This document shows positions 5,110-12,576 of a stretch of 12,576 nt of DNA, in pieces. This DNA is from Desulfobacterales bacterium (GTDB lineage: Bacteria; Desulfobacterota; Desulfobacteria; Desulfobacterales; BuS5): positions 1-12,576 of the forward strand of contig JAERRQ010000366.1 of assembly GCA_016735355.1 (NCBI GenBank). The letters are read 5' to 3'. The number at the start of each line of letters is the position of its first letter. Positions within the stretch are counted from its first letter, which is position 1. Under the pieces are notes generated by a model. The model was not told the DNA's origin and did no database searches. It was given only the letters and a program-made list of their open reading frames with translations. A program made the position numbers and the translations under genes.

Positions 5110-6534
5110 ATGAACTTAGATACAATTGCCGCAATTGCCACTCCTGCCGGGAATGGCGGTATTGGTATAATAAGAATATCAGGAGATAGCTCTGTCTCCA
5201 TTGTTTCATCAATTTTCCGCCGCTATTCGCCTGAAAAAAATATTCAAAATAGTCATTCCGAAAAAAAATATGGCCATACTGATATTTTTAAATCACATAA
5301 AATAAATTACGGTCACATTGCTGATCCTGTTGATCAAAGTATTATTGATGAAGTGCTGATTTTAACCATGCTTGCTCCCCGTTCATATACAAAAGAGGAT
5401 GTTGTGGAAATCCACTCTCACGCAGGCTACATTGTTCTTGATCTTATACTAAATTTATTAATTAAAAAAGGGGCGCGGCTTGCTGAGCCTGGTGAGTTTA
5501 CTAAAAGGGCTTTCCTAAACGGGCGGATAGATTTAACCCAAGCAGAATCTGTTATTGACATTGTAAATGCCCGTACAGAGCACGAGCTTAAAATTGCGAC
5601 ATCCCATATAAGCGGAGGTATGAAGGACGTCATAAACGACGTAAGGGGCTTTCTTGTCAATTTTCTTGCGCTGGTAGATGCTTCCATTGATTTTCCTGAT
5701 GAGGTTGAAGAAATTATTAATATCGATAATATAACATCAGATTTTCAGTGTCATGTTTTTGATAAAATCAACATGCTTGTCAAACATTATAATGATGGGC
5801 ATTTTTTCAGAGACGGACTGAAAGCAATCATTCTTGGCCGACCCAACGTTGGCAAATCAAGTCTTATGAATTGCCTTATCAGGAATGATCGTGTTATTGT
5901 ATCCCCATTACCCGGAACTACAAGAGATTTGGTCTCTGAAACAGTAAATATTAACGACGTTTCTGTGAATCTTTGTGACACAGCCGGGTTACATGACTCT
6001 TGCGACCCTGTTGAGACTATGGGAATCAAAAAGGTTTATGATAATTTAATTAGTGCGGATTTAGTAATTTTTGTTGTAGATGCAACCTGTCCCTTTACTG
6101 ATGAAGACTATCTGGTATTTCGAAAAATCCAGGACAAAAAGGTTATACTTGTAATCAACAAATCGGATTTAATGCAGGACGATCAAGTTGTTTCCATTCC
6201 CGACAATTTTAAGGTTGATGGATGTGTAACGACCTCAGCTCTTTTGAATGCAGGGATTGATTCTTTGCGCAAACTTATAGTTAAAATTTTTTTCAATGGT
6301 ACTAATGTTGGGCTGCCCTCGTATTTAATTCCTAATATGAGACATAAAACGGCTCTTGTGAACGCAAAAGAAAATCTCTTGCTGGCTGTTAATAATATTA
6401 AAAACTCTTGTCCTCCGGAGATTATATCCCTTGATATAAATTCAGCCATTTATGCCCTGGATTCAATAACCGGAAAAAATGTCGAGGATGACATCTTAGA
6501 TCAAATTTTTAATAACTTCTGTATCGGAAAATAA
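5110..6534 (+). CDS. mnmE: tRNA modification GTPase MnmE (TrmE)
   Basis: With MnmG it builds the 5-carboxymethylaminomethyl-type group on wobble uridine 34 of certain tRNAs. It has 474 residues. Order: N-terminal tetrahydrofolate-binding domain (1-about 140, MNLDTIAAIATPAGNGGIGI at the start), a helical domain split around the G domain, GTPase motifs G1 GRPNVGKSS (243-251), G2 TTRD (270-273), G3 DTAG (290-293) and G4 NKSD (350-353), and the C-terminal FCIGK with the conserved Cys471. It is about 20 residues longer than the E. coli protein, mainly through a polar insert near residues 38-60. The N-terminus fits the family, so ATG 5110 is the start although no Shine-Dalgarno precedes it (a T-rich stretch does). 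mnmG and rsmG do not follow, unlike in many genomes. Confidence 0.97.
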   Translation: MNLDTIAAIATPAGNGGIGIIRISGDSSVSIVSSIFRRYSPEKNIQNSHSEKKYGHTDIFKSHKINYGHIADPVDQSIIDEVLILTMLAPRSYTKEDVVEIHSHAGYIVLDLILNLLIKKGARLAEPGEFTKRAFLNGRIDLTQAESVIDIVNARTEHELKIATSHISGGMKDVINDVRGFLVNFLALVDASIDFPDEVEEIINIDNITSDFQCHVFDKINMLVKHYNDGHFFRDGLKAIILGRPNVGKSSLMNCLIRNDRVIVSPLPGTTRDLVSETVNINDVSVNLCDTAGLHDSCDPVETMGIKKVYDNLISADLVIFVVDATCPFTDEDYLVFRKIQDKKVILVINKSDLMQDDQVVSIPDNFKVDGCVTTSALLNAGIDSLRKLIVKIFFNGTNVGLPSYLIPNMRHKTALVNAKENLLLAVNNIKNSCPPEIISLDINSAIYALDSITGKNVEDDILDQIFNNFCIGK

Positions 6535-6617
6535 TCATTTATACAAATTATTTATGTGAACATCTATATCAAAAATGATGGCCTGCCCGTTTAATTTTAT
6601 GGCATCTTTAAACTTGA

Positions 6618-6633
6618 TGTTTCACGTGAAACA
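6618..6633. promoter_or_regulatory. parS centromere site (ParB-binding)
   Basis: TGTTTCACGTGAAACA is a perfect 16-base palindrome and matches the near-universal bacterial chromosomal parS sequence. ParB binds it, spreads, and is moved by ParA to segregate the origin region. It lies 84 bases after mnmE and 20 bases before the next start codon, in a 118-base gap. Next to the rpmH-to-mnmE cluster this fits an origin-proximal position. No second copy was found elsewhere in the window. Confidence 0.93.
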
Positions 6634-6652
6634 ATGAATAGGAACCAATTCT

Positions 6653-7333
6653 ATGGATATTGATTTAAAACCATTTTTTAAAAAATATGAAGACCTGTCC
6701 TCTATGGCCGACAAGGTATTTGAAAAGGTAAAAAAAGAATTTTCGGAGTGCGTAAAATGCAAGGCGGAATGTTCAGATTGTTGTCATGCTTTATTCGATC
6801 TTACATTGGTTGAAGCTCTTTATGTTAATTTTCATTTTTATAAAAATTATAAAGGGGAAGAAAGAATAAAGGTTATAGATAAGGCTAGCCGGGCAGATCG
6901 AAAAATTTACAAGCTCAAGAAAAAGGCGTACAAAGATTTTGAATCAGGCAAAAATGAGACCGAGATCCTAATGGAAATGGCCAAGGAAAAGGTGAGATGT
7001 CCGCTTCTGAACAGTAACGACATGTGTGACCTTTACCACAACAGGCCCATAACATGCAGGCTTTATGGGATACCTACATCAATAAGAGGGATTGGACACA
7101 CTTGCGGAATATCCGGATTTAAAGAAGGTCAATCGTATCCGACTGTAAACCTTGATAAAATCCAGACAAAACTTTACGAAATATCCGATGAACTGGCGCA
7201 AGCCCTGAAAACAAAATATTCAAAACTCGGAGAAATGCTTGTACCGCTATCTATGGCAATTCTTACAGAATATAGTGATGAATATTTAGGCGTCAATACC
7301 CAGGAAGATGGAACGGTTGGAGAGAAAAAATAA
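6653..7333 (+). CDS. YkgJ-family cysteine cluster protein (CxxCxxCC-type)
   Basis: A 226-residue protein with the cysteine pattern of the YkgJ/CxxCxxCC family (Pfam PF03692), annotated as a putative zinc- or iron-binding protein without an established biochemical role. Visible: Cys33-x2-Cys36-x3-Cys40-x2-Cys43-Cys44, then Cys116 (RCPLL), Cys125 (MCDLYHNRPITC), Cys135 and Cys151 (HTCG). The RPxxCRLYG segment is a hallmark of the family. A Lys/Glu-rich helical stretch (about 65-115) separates the two halves, and a helical tail follows the last Cys. No signal peptide, so probably cytoplasmic. ATG 6653 is preceded by AGGAA about eight bases upstream. The gene lies just after parS and ten bases before the next gene, with which it likely forms a two-gene operon ended by the terminator at 7724. 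Confidence 0.88.
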   Translation: MDIDLKPFFKKYEDLSSMADKVFEKVKKEFSECVKCKAECSDCCHALFDLTLVEALYVNFHFYKNYKGEERIKVIDKASRADRKIYKLKKKAYKDFESGKNETEILMEMAKEKVRCPLLNSNDMCDLYHNRPITCRLYGIPTSIRGIGHTCGISGFKEGQSYPTVNLDKIQTKLYEISDELAQALKTKYSKLGEMLVPLSMAILTEYSDEYLGVNTQEDGTVGEKK

Positions 7334-7343
7334 GGAGGTAGGG

Positions 7344-7688
7344 ATGAGTGGAGTTGACGCATGTGAAGAAGAAGCAAGAAAAAAAGCTATTTTTAACAGC
7401 ATGGCCCCGAGGCGCCAGAAGCATATACTTAAAAAAGGGTATGATAAATGGAATCCGTTTGAAGAACCTAAAGATCCCATAGATATTAGAAAAGACAAGA
7501 GCAACCGAACATCTCAAATGCTGGTAAGAGAGTTTCTTCAATCAATAACTTCTGAAAAATATAGCAATGCTTACGGAAGGGGCGTGCTGGATATGTGCAT
7601 CGGCATCATTAACGATGACGAGAGGTACATAGGGATGTTTGAATTCGCCAATTGGTATAGGGAGTTATTAAAGAGAGAGGGGTTTTGA
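7344..7688 (+). CDS. Small protein of unknown function
   Basis: A 114-residue protein, probably helical and cytoplasmic, beginning MSGVDACEEEARKKAIF. The start at 7344 is set by a full AAGGAGG (7332-7338) five bases upstream; an in-frame ATG at 7308 would overlap the preceding gene and lacks such a site. Visible features: a charged N-terminal helix, a basic APRRQKHILKKGYDKWNPF segment (21-39), a FEEPKDPIDIRKDK stretch (39-52) and an aromatic C-terminus FANWYRELLKREGF. No signal peptide, membrane segment or known motif was recognised. It is coupled to the YkgJ-type gene, its start being ten bases after that stop, and is followed by a strong terminator. I do not recognise the family; such pairs may be confined to sulfate-reducing relatives, which is a guess. 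Confidence 0.85.
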   Translation: MSGVDACEEEARKKAIFNSMAPRRQKHILKKGYDKWNPFEEPKDPIDIRKDKSNRTSQMLVREFLQSITSEKYSNAYGRGVLDMCIGIINDDERYIGMFEFANWYRELLKREGF

Positions 7689-7723
7689 TAACAGGCGCAG
7701 CGGAATCTTTTGTATGCTCTATA

Positions 7724-7755
7724 GCCCCTGCCAATTTTAACAGGGGCATTTTTTT
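7724..7755 (+). terminator. Rho-independent terminator of the YkgJ operon
   Basis: GCCCCTG (7724-7730) and CAGGGGC (7741-7747) form a perfect seven-base-pair G+C-rich stem around a ten-base loop, followed after one A by seven T residues (7749-7755). It lies 35 bases after the stop of the 114-residue gene. It is the clearest intrinsic terminator in the window. Confidence 0.93.
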
Positions 7756-7907
7756 GTTTTCACTTTTCTATAGATTCTCATATAATGAATTTAACAAAGC
7801 CATAGGGGAAAAACCGGCAAGAGGCGTACTGTCAGCACGTTTGCAGAAGGTTTTCACCGATGACGCAGTGAAATTGTTTATGTGACAATCTATATTTATG
7901 TGGAATT
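7756..7907. other. Convergent intergenic region
   Basis: This stretch separates the + strand operon terminator from the 3' end of the minus-strand P-loop gene. It has a -10-like TATAAT (7781-7786) without a convincing -35, and a frame open to 7885 that runs through the terminator and lacks a ribosome-binding site. No minus-strand T-tract hairpin is seen. I find no supportable gene here. Confidence 0.4.
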
Positions 7908-8597
7908 TTATAACTCCATAATCAGCATGGATGAAGGGTCCACGTGTATCATGGGGTTATCGGAATCATTGGCAATGCCCTTGACAAAATTAACACATAT
8001 TCTTTCTCCTGTGGGTTGTAACTGAATCACAATGTCAAAATTATCTGCAACATGAAAAAAAGGAGCTGGTGTGCCATCCGCATTTGGCTCTTCATCTCTA
8101 TGTATGTGTCCTGAAAACCAGGCGGACAATGAATTTTGAACTGCAAAAGCTTTGATTTCTTTAAGCAATTTATCAGTAGTTTCATTTAGAGGCAGCCCAT
8201 CAACAATTAAAACATCCGGCACAAATATTCCCTGTTCTGTAATATCGGAGAAACGTTCCACAAAACCAGGCAAACTAAACCCGTCAACTTTAAAAGTCAT
8301 AATAAATCTGCATGGTAATAATGAATCCAGGGAGCCTACGGGTAAGTCAATAACGTGCTGATTCACCAAATTTGTAAAGATTTCTTTATACCATAATGAA
8401 ACTTTTTTAACAGAATCATGCAGGCTCACATGTAGAACTTTTTTTTGCTTCAGCATGCAGCTCAAGGCAACCTGAACTAAAAAGGAGGTTTTGCCGACTC
8501 CTGCGCGCGCTATAACAGCAGCAAAATCTCCTTTTTTTATAATATTATCAGTTTCAATACCTAAAGGGTTATAATCAATAGACTTATGCTCTGTCAT
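7908..8597 (-). CDS. P-loop ATPase domain protein (RecA/KaiC-like), function unknown
   Basis: A 229-residue cytoplasmic protein with a nucleotide-binding core. Walker A is ARAGVGKTS (residues 30-38, fitting [AG]-x4-GK-[ST]); a hydrophobic strand ending in Asp, DVLIVDGLPL (128-137), looks like Walker B; and SAWFSGHIHRDE (158-169) occupies the place of a sensor strand. The layout (an N-terminal NPLG segment, Walker A at about 30, then VLHVSLHDSVKKV) resembles short RecA/KaiC/RAD55-type ATPases, but no specific family is named. ATG at 8597 has AAGGAG five bases upstream. It lies downstream of fusA on the same strand after a 214-base gap with a palindrome 41 bases before its start, so it may have its own control. 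Codon use looks like that of its neighbours. Confidence 0.8.
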   Translation of the reverse strand: MTEHKSIDYNPLGIETDNIIKKGDFAAVIARAGVGKTSFLVQVALSCMLKQKKVLHVSLHDSVKKVSLWYKEIFTNLVNQHVIDLPVGSLDSLLPCRFIMTFKVDGFSLPGFVERFSDITEQGIFVPDVLIVDGLPLNETTDKLLKEIKAFAVQNSLSAWFSGHIHRDEEPNADGTPAPFFHVADNFDIVIQLQPTGERICVNFVKGIANDSDNPMIHVDPSSMLIMEL

Positions 8598-8637
8598 ATT
8601 AACTCCTTGCCGTGATATTTGTCATTTCAAAAGGGTA

Positions 8638-8653
8638 TGCATAATATTATGCA
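8638..8653. promoter_or_regulatory. Perfect 16-base palindrome upstream of the P-loop gene
   Basis: TGCATAATATTATGCA reads the same on both strands and lies 41 bases before the start of the minus-strand gene, where an operator would be expected. It could bind a dimeric regulator or form a weak hairpin. The regulator is unknown and no convincing promoter was located, so this is a candidate only. Confidence 0.45.
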
Positions 8654-8785
8654 AAATCATCGAGATCAGCCAAAAAACCCTATAGAATCAATTTTTATCA
8701 AAAACGCATATCAAAGTATTCGCAAGATACCAATTTCAAGAATAGGAGTACTCTGGAGAGTCAGTTTTCTCTGGCGTGGGAAAGC

Positions 8786-8806
8786 TTTTTAAACGTTTAA
8801 TGAAGC
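8786..8806 (-). repeat. Palindromic sequence after fusA
   Basis: TTAAACGTTTAA (8789-8800) is a perfect 12-base palindrome 12 bases past the fusA stop. On the minus strand a GCTT...AAGC outer pairing can extend it around a small internal loop, but only three T residues follow. It may be a weak terminator for fusA or a chance AT-rich palindrome. Confidence 0.35.
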
Positions 8807-8811
8807 ATTCT

Positions 8812-10890
8812 TTATTTTTGACTGTCTTTTAATTTTTTTTGTATCTCCTCAGCTACAGATTTAGGCACCTGTTTGTAGGAAAAAAATTCCATTGTAAACT
8901 GAGCCTTGCCTTGAGTTGCTGACCTCAAGACAGTTGAAAAACCGAACATTTCAGCCAAAGGAGCTTGAGTCTCAATGGTGCTCATGGCACCGTCTTCCTG
9001 GGAGCCTACTATCATACCTCTGCGCTGATTGAGTAATGCCATAACAGCTCCATTAAATTCATTGGGTGTTTCAACTACAACTTTCATTATTGGTTCATGA
9101 ATAACAGGAGCAGCCCTGTTATAGCCCTCACGGAAAGCGCCTCTGGCAGCACTTTGAAATGCCATTTCTGAAGAATCTACCGAATGAGAGGCGCCGTCAT
9201 TAATAACTATCCTGATACCTGAAACCGGAAATTCGAGATAAGGGCCCTTCTTTATACAACTCAAAAAACCTTTTTCACATGATGAAATAAACTGGGTGGG
9301 AATGGAACCACCGGTAATTTTATTCTCAAAAACAAATTCTTCGTCAGTAATAGGCTCCATAAACCCGGCAATCCGCCCGAACTGACCCGCACCGCCAGTC
9401 TGTTTTTTATGTGTGTAGTTAAATTCGGATCGTCTGGTTATGGTTTCACGATAGGCGACTCCAGGTTGCCCTGTTGTAACATTTACAGCGTATTCCCTTC
9501 GCATACGTTCGACATAAACATCCAGATGCAGTTCTCCCATACCTTGAATAATTGTCTCATTGGTATCTTCATCGACAAATGTTCTGAAAGTGGGATCCTC
9601 TTTGGTAAACCGGTTCAGCGCTTTGGACATATTAACAAGGGATTTGTTATCATCAGGAAGAAGCGCAAGCGAAATAACCGGATCAGGAACAAACATTGAA
9701 GTCATGGATAAATTAAGATGCTTTGAAACAAATGTATCCCCGGAAGCACAGTCAATACCGAAAAGAGCCCCAATAATACCTGCCTTGATTGAAGAAATTT
9801 CTTCCATCTGGTTTGCATGCATGCGGACCAGCCGGCCAACCTTGAAAGTTTTTCCGGTACGTATATTTTTTACAGTGTCACCTTTTGAAATCATGCCTTG
9901 ATAAACCCGAATATACGTTAGCTGTCCATACATGCCGTCTTCTAATTTAAAAGCCAGGGCTACTGTCGGGTCAGAAAGATTATGATTTAGTTTTACAGGA
10001 GCTTCTTCCGCATCCATATCAAGAGCTTCATTTTCAATCTCCTCGGGTGATGGGAGAAATTTTAACACCGCATCCAGGAGCGGTTGAATGGCTTTGTTTT
10101 TGTATGCAGACCCCAAAAAGACAGGAGTTAGTTTACGCTCAAGGGTTCCGGCCCGTACTGCCCCAATAAGCATTTCAATTGTAATTTCAGAATCTTCCAG
10201 AACAGCATCGGTTAGTTCATCAGAAAAAAGAGATGCCTCATCAATTAATTCTTCGCGCATCGATTCAGCTTTATCAAGCAGGTTTGCAGGGATTTTTTCA
10301 TATCGGAGAATCTCTCCATTTTCACCATCAAAATATATCGCTTGCATGGAAACAAGATCAACAACACCTTTAAAATCTGCTTCCATCCCAATCGGGATTT
10401 GCAAGGCAACAGCGTTATGACCAAGTTTCTCTTTCAATTGGTGGGTTACTTTGTCAGGATTTGCCCCGCTTCTATCGCATTTGTTGATAAAAGCGATGCA
10501 GGGGACCTTGTATCTCCGCATCTGGCGGTCAACAGTAATCGACTGGGATTGAACACCACCAACAGAGCATAAAATAAGGATAGCACCATCCAAAACTCGT
10601 AAAGAGCGCTCGACCTCAATTGTAAAATCAACATGACCGGGAGTATCAATAAGATTGATCTGATAATCATTCCATTCACAAAAAGTCGCAGCAGAAGCTA
10701 TTGTGATGCCGCGTTCCTTTTCAAGTTCCATAGAATCCATTGTGGCGCCGACACCATCTTTCCCTTTTACCTCGTGAATTGCATGAATTCGATTAGTATA
10801 AAAAAGGAATCTTTCGGTTAATGTTGTTTTCCCTGAATCAATATGAGCGCTGATACCAATGTTTCTAGTTTTTTCTATATTATATTCCAT
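8812..10890 (-). CDS. fusA: Elongation factor G, mitochondrial-like (spdEFG1-type)
   Basis: Translational GTPase that drives tRNA-mRNA translocation on the ribosome. It has 692 residues, the full EF-G length. GTPase motifs: G1 AHIDSGKT (15-22), G2 RGIT (60-63), G3 DTPGH (82-86), G4 NKCD (136-139) and G5 [13 protein letters not shown] (about 263). Domains II-V follow, with [18 protein letters not shown] in the domain III region and an ordinary domain V. The segment [31 protein letters not shown] and the [13 protein letters not shown] start resemble mitochondrial EFG1 more than E. coli FusA. This group is known from spirochaetes, planctomycetes and deltaproteobacteria as spdEFG1; in Borrelia the two paralogues divide translocation and recycling. 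It is not in an rpsL-rpsG-tuf operon here, which fits a secondary or relocated locus. The start has a weak GGAT site. A TTGACA (10958-10963, minus strand) could be its -35. Confidence 0.96.
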   Translation of the reverse strand: MEYNIEKTRNIGISAHIDSGKTTLTERFLFYTNRIHAIHEVKGKDGVGATMDSMELEKERGITIASAATFCEWNDYQINLIDTPGHVDFTIEVERSLRVLDGAILILCSVGGVQSQSITVDRQMRRYKVPCIAFINKCDRSGANPDKVTHQLKEKLGHNAVALQIPIGMEADFKGVVDLVSMQAIYFDGENGEILRYEKIPANLLDKAESMREELIDEASLFSDELTDAVLEDSEITIEMLIGAVRAGTLERKLTPVFLGSAYKNKAIQPLLDAVLKFLPSPEEIENEALDMDAEEAPVKLNHNLSDPTVALAFKLEDGMYGQLTYIRVYQGMISKGDTVKNIRTGKTFKVGRLVRMHANQMEEISSIKAGIIGALFGIDCASGDTFVSKHLNLSMTSMFVPDPVISLALLPDDNKSLVNMSKALNRFTKEDPTFRTFVDEDTNETIIQGMGELHLDVYVERMRREYAVNVTTGQPGVAYRETITRRSEFNYTHKKQTGGAGQFGRIAGFMEPITDEEFVFENKITGGSIPTQFISSCEKGFLSCIKKGPYLEFPVSGIRIVINDGASHSVDSSEMAFQSAARGAFREGYNRAAPVIHEPIMKVVVETPNEFNGAVMALLNQRRGMIVGSQEDGAMSTIETQAPLAEMFGFSTVLRSATQGKAQFTMEFFSYKQVPKSVAEEIQKKLKDSQK

Positions 10891-10957
10891 AGCCGATCCA
10901 AACCCTTTTTATGCTGATGCAAGAATAAAAAACCTATTTGTTATGAAATGAAAATTT

Positions 10958-10963
10958 TGTCAA
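10958..10963 (-). promoter_or_regulatory. Possible -35 element for fusA
   Basis: On the minus strand the bases read TTGACA, a perfect -35, 68 bases before the fusA start. The -10 at 16-18 bases is poor (CAAATA at best), so the promoter assignment is tentative. Confidence 0.35.
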
Positions 10964-10971
10964 GAATTTTA

Positions 10972-11000
10972 TTGCACAGGTAGCATTAATTTAATAGAAT
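10972..11000 (+). promoter_or_regulatory. Probable sigma-70 promoter of carAB
   Basis: TTGCAC (10972-10977), a 17-base spacer and TAGAAT (10995-11000) face carA in the 174-base gap shared with divergent fusA. Transcription would start near 11007, giving a leader of about 58 bases. No arginine or pyrimidine operator was recognised. Confidence 0.6.
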
Positions 11001-11064
11001 AATTAGTTTTCAACATACATGCACAACAAAAAAATAATTATTACAATAAAACGCAGGCTAAAGA

Positions 11065-12216
11065 ATGAAAGCGATATTAGCACTTGAGGATGGTCGTACT
11101 TTTAAATGTAAATCTTTTACCGGGGCCGGAGAAGCATCAGGTGAAGTTGTCTTTAATACCGGGATGACGGGATACCAGGAAATATTAACAGACCCCTCAT
11201 ATAAAAATCAGATGGTTGCCATGACCTATCCTCTAATAGGAAATTATGGTACCAATAATGAAGATTTGGAGTCAGACCGGATTCAGGTATCAGCCTTTTT
11301 AACCAGGGAATATCAAAATTATCCGAGTAATTTCAGATCAACAGCCTCTCTTGCGGAATATTTAAAAAATTCGGGGAATAATCAACGCGGTGTTCTAGGC
11401 ATCGAAGATCTGGATACACGGGCTCTTACCAGGCACATAAGAAATGCAGGAGCTATGCGGGCTTTTGTTTCTACTGAAGACCTTGATCCTGTATCATGCG
11501 TTCACAAAGCAAAAGAGATCCCTGACATGGCAGGACAGGATCTCGTAAAGGAAGTTACTGCCGGTTCAGTATACCGCTGGGCTGAGGGAAAAAAAATAGC
11601 CGTTCTTGAACAGGATATAGATATTAACGGCAAATTGTGGGGAAAAAGCCACGAAAAAAAAAGGATCGTTGTTTTTGATTATGGTGTTAAATTTAATATT
11701 TTAAGGTGCCTGGAAATTGCAGGATGTGATTTAATAGTGGTGCCGGCTGCAACCGCAGCAGATGTTGTGAAGGCTATGAAACCTGATGGAATATTTTTAT
11801 CAAACGGCCCTGGTGATCCGGAACCTGTAACATATGCAATCAATACCATCAAAGGACTTATAGGATACAGACCGATATTCGGGATCTGCCTTGGGTTGCA
11901 AATATTGGGGCTGGCCCTGGGAGGAAAAACATTTAAATTAAAGTTCGGGCATCGCGGCGCAAATCAGCCTGTCAAGAATCTTATAACAAAAAAAATAGAA
12001 ATTACCTCCCAAAACCATGGATTTGCACTCAGCCCGGAGAGTCTCAACAATCTGGATATTGAAATTACCCATCTGAATTTAAATGACAATACCGTTGAAG
12101 GATTCAAGCACAAAGAGCTTCCCCTGCAGGCGGTGCAATATCACCCTGAAGCCTCTCCGGGGCCGCATGATGCCGGATACTTTTTTAATGATTTTGTAAG
12201 AAGAATAGAAGGTTGA
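11065..12216 (+). CDS. carA: Carbamoyl-phosphate synthase, small (glutaminase) subunit
   Basis: It hydrolyses glutamine and passes ammonia through a tunnel to CarB for carbamoyl phosphate synthesis, feeding arginine and pyrimidine pathways. It has 383 residues, the usual length. The N-terminal CPSase small-chain domain (EDGRTFKCKSFTGAGEASGE, FNTGMTGYQEILTDPSY) is followed by a class I glutamine amidotransferase domain from about residue 200. The triad is visible: Cys275 in GICLGLQ, and His360 with Glu362 in QYHPEASPGPHD. The nucleophile elbow reads CLGLQ where E. coli CarA has CLGHQ; the catalytic Cys and oxyanion Gly are kept. The ATG is preceded by a weak AGG. Its stop is 12 bases before carB, so the two are one operon, driven by the promoter-like TTGCAC/TAGAAT upstream. 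Confidence 0.98.
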   Translation: MKAILALEDGRTFKCKSFTGAGEASGEVVFNTGMTGYQEILTDPSYKNQMVAMTYPLIGNYGTNNEDLESDRIQVSAFLTREYQNYPSNFRSTASLAEYLKNSGNNQRGVLGIEDLDTRALTRHIRNAGAMRAFVSTEDLDPVSCVHKAKEIPDMAGQDLVKEVTAGSVYRWAEGKKIAVLEQDIDINGKLWGKSHEKKRIVVFDYGVKFNILRCLEIAGCDLIVVPAATAADVVKAMKPDGIFLSNGPGDPEPVTYAINTIKGLIGYRPIFGICLGLQILGLALGGKTFKLKFGHRGANQPVKNLITKKIEITSQNHGFALSPESLNNLDIEITHLNLNDNTVEGFKHKELPLQAVQYHPEASPGPHDAGYFFNDFVRRIEG

Positions 12217-12228
12217 TCAAGATAAACT

Positions 12229-12576
12229 ATGCCGAAACGAACAGATATAAACAAAATTTTGATCATAGGAGCAGGGCCGATTATCATCAGCCAGGCTTGC
12301 GAATTTGACTATTCAGGCACACAGGCATGTAAAGCCCTGCGTGAAGAAGGATATGAAATTCTACTGGTTAATAGTAATCCTGCTACGATTATGACTGATC
12401 CTGAAATGGCTGATCGAACATATATAGAGCCGGTAACACCAGCCACGGTCACAAAAATCATTGAGAGAGAGAGACCGGATGCACTCCTGCCTACGATGGG
12501 TGGGCAGACAGGATTGAATACTGCTGTAGAAGTCTATAAAATGGGTGTCCTGGAAAAATATGGGGTTGAGATGATA
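12229..12576 (+). CDS. carB: Carbamoyl-phosphate synthase, large subunit, N-terminal part (3' end outside window)
   Basis: The synthetase subunit uses two ATP per cycle to convert bicarbonate and ammonia to carbamoyl phosphate. The ATG at 12229 opens a frame with no stop for 116 codons to the window edge, of a family length near 1,070 residues. The visible part is the pre-ATP-grasp fold: [40 protein letters not shown] and [10 protein letters not shown], all strongly conserved in CarB. It follows carA by 12 bases with a weak ribosome-binding site, as expected for coupled expression. Confidence 0.97.
   Translation, partial: MPKRTDINKILIIGAGPIIISQACEFDYSGTQACKALREEGYEILLVNSNPATIMTDPEMADRTYIEPVTPATVTKIIERERPDALLPTMGGQTGLNTAVEVYKMGVLEKYGVEMI

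Noticed and set aside
7685..7885. 66-codon + strand ORF after the 114-residue gene
   Set aside because: It overlaps the previous stop, starts with TTG without a ribosome-binding site and runs straight through a strong intrinsic terminator.
8690..8760. Sigma-54 promoter for the P-loop gene
   Set aside because: A GG and a GC occur on the minus strand but six bases apart instead of the required ten.

Overview
The window looks like a chromosomal, origin-proximal segment of an AT-rich Gram-negative bacterium, most likely a sulfate-reducing Desulfobacterota (Desulfobacterales-type). That placement is an inference. It rests on an elongation factor G of the mitochondrial-like type known from spirochaetes, planctomycetes and deltaproteobacteria, a YidC with a large periplasmic domain (so a Gram-negative envelope), and gene order. 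No 16S rRNA or other decisive marker is present.

Layout. (1) Bases 1-874 hold the 3' part of a threonyl-tRNA synthetase gene with clearly higher G+C than what follows. (2) Bases 921-965 are the exact 3' half of a tRNA-Arg(CCG) gene, from the anticodon loop to CCA, with no matching 5' half. This is the usual form of an integrase attachment-site remnant, and the base composition changes there. (3) Bases 1018-6534 carry a promoter and the classic origin-region cluster rpmH-rnpA-yidD-yidC-jag-mnmE, all on +. Its gaps are structured: a hairpin between yidC and jag, and a 366-base jag-mnmE gap with a 99-base hairpin, a second stem-loop and two short tandem repeat arrays. (4) Bases 6618-6633 are a perfect 16-base parS centromere site. 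(5) Two small + strand genes follow, a YkgJ-type cysteine-cluster protein and a 114-residue protein of unknown function, closed by a strong intrinsic terminator at 7724-7755. (6) On the minus strand, fusA (10890 to 8812) is followed by a P-loop ATPase-like gene (8597 to 7908) with a 16-base palindrome in its upstream region. (7) Divergent from fusA, carA and the start of carB run off the right edge.

How the parts work together. rpmH (ribosomal protein L34), rnpA (RNase P protein) and mnmE (tRNA wobble-uridine modification) serve translation. YidD and YidC serve inner-membrane protein insertion, and Jag (KhpB/EloR-like) is a KH-R3H RNA-binding protein often found next to YidC. EF-G carries out translocation on the ribosome. 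CarAB makes carbamoyl phosphate for arginine and pyrimidines. The parS site together with the rpmH cluster argues for closeness to the replication origin, although dnaA, parA, parB, mnmG and a clear DnaA-box cluster are not in the window.

The most notable signals are the parS site, the tRNA-Arg half with the compositional switch (a possible element boundary with thrS on the element side), and the repeat-rich jag-mnmE gap. No complete new multi-gene system is evident.
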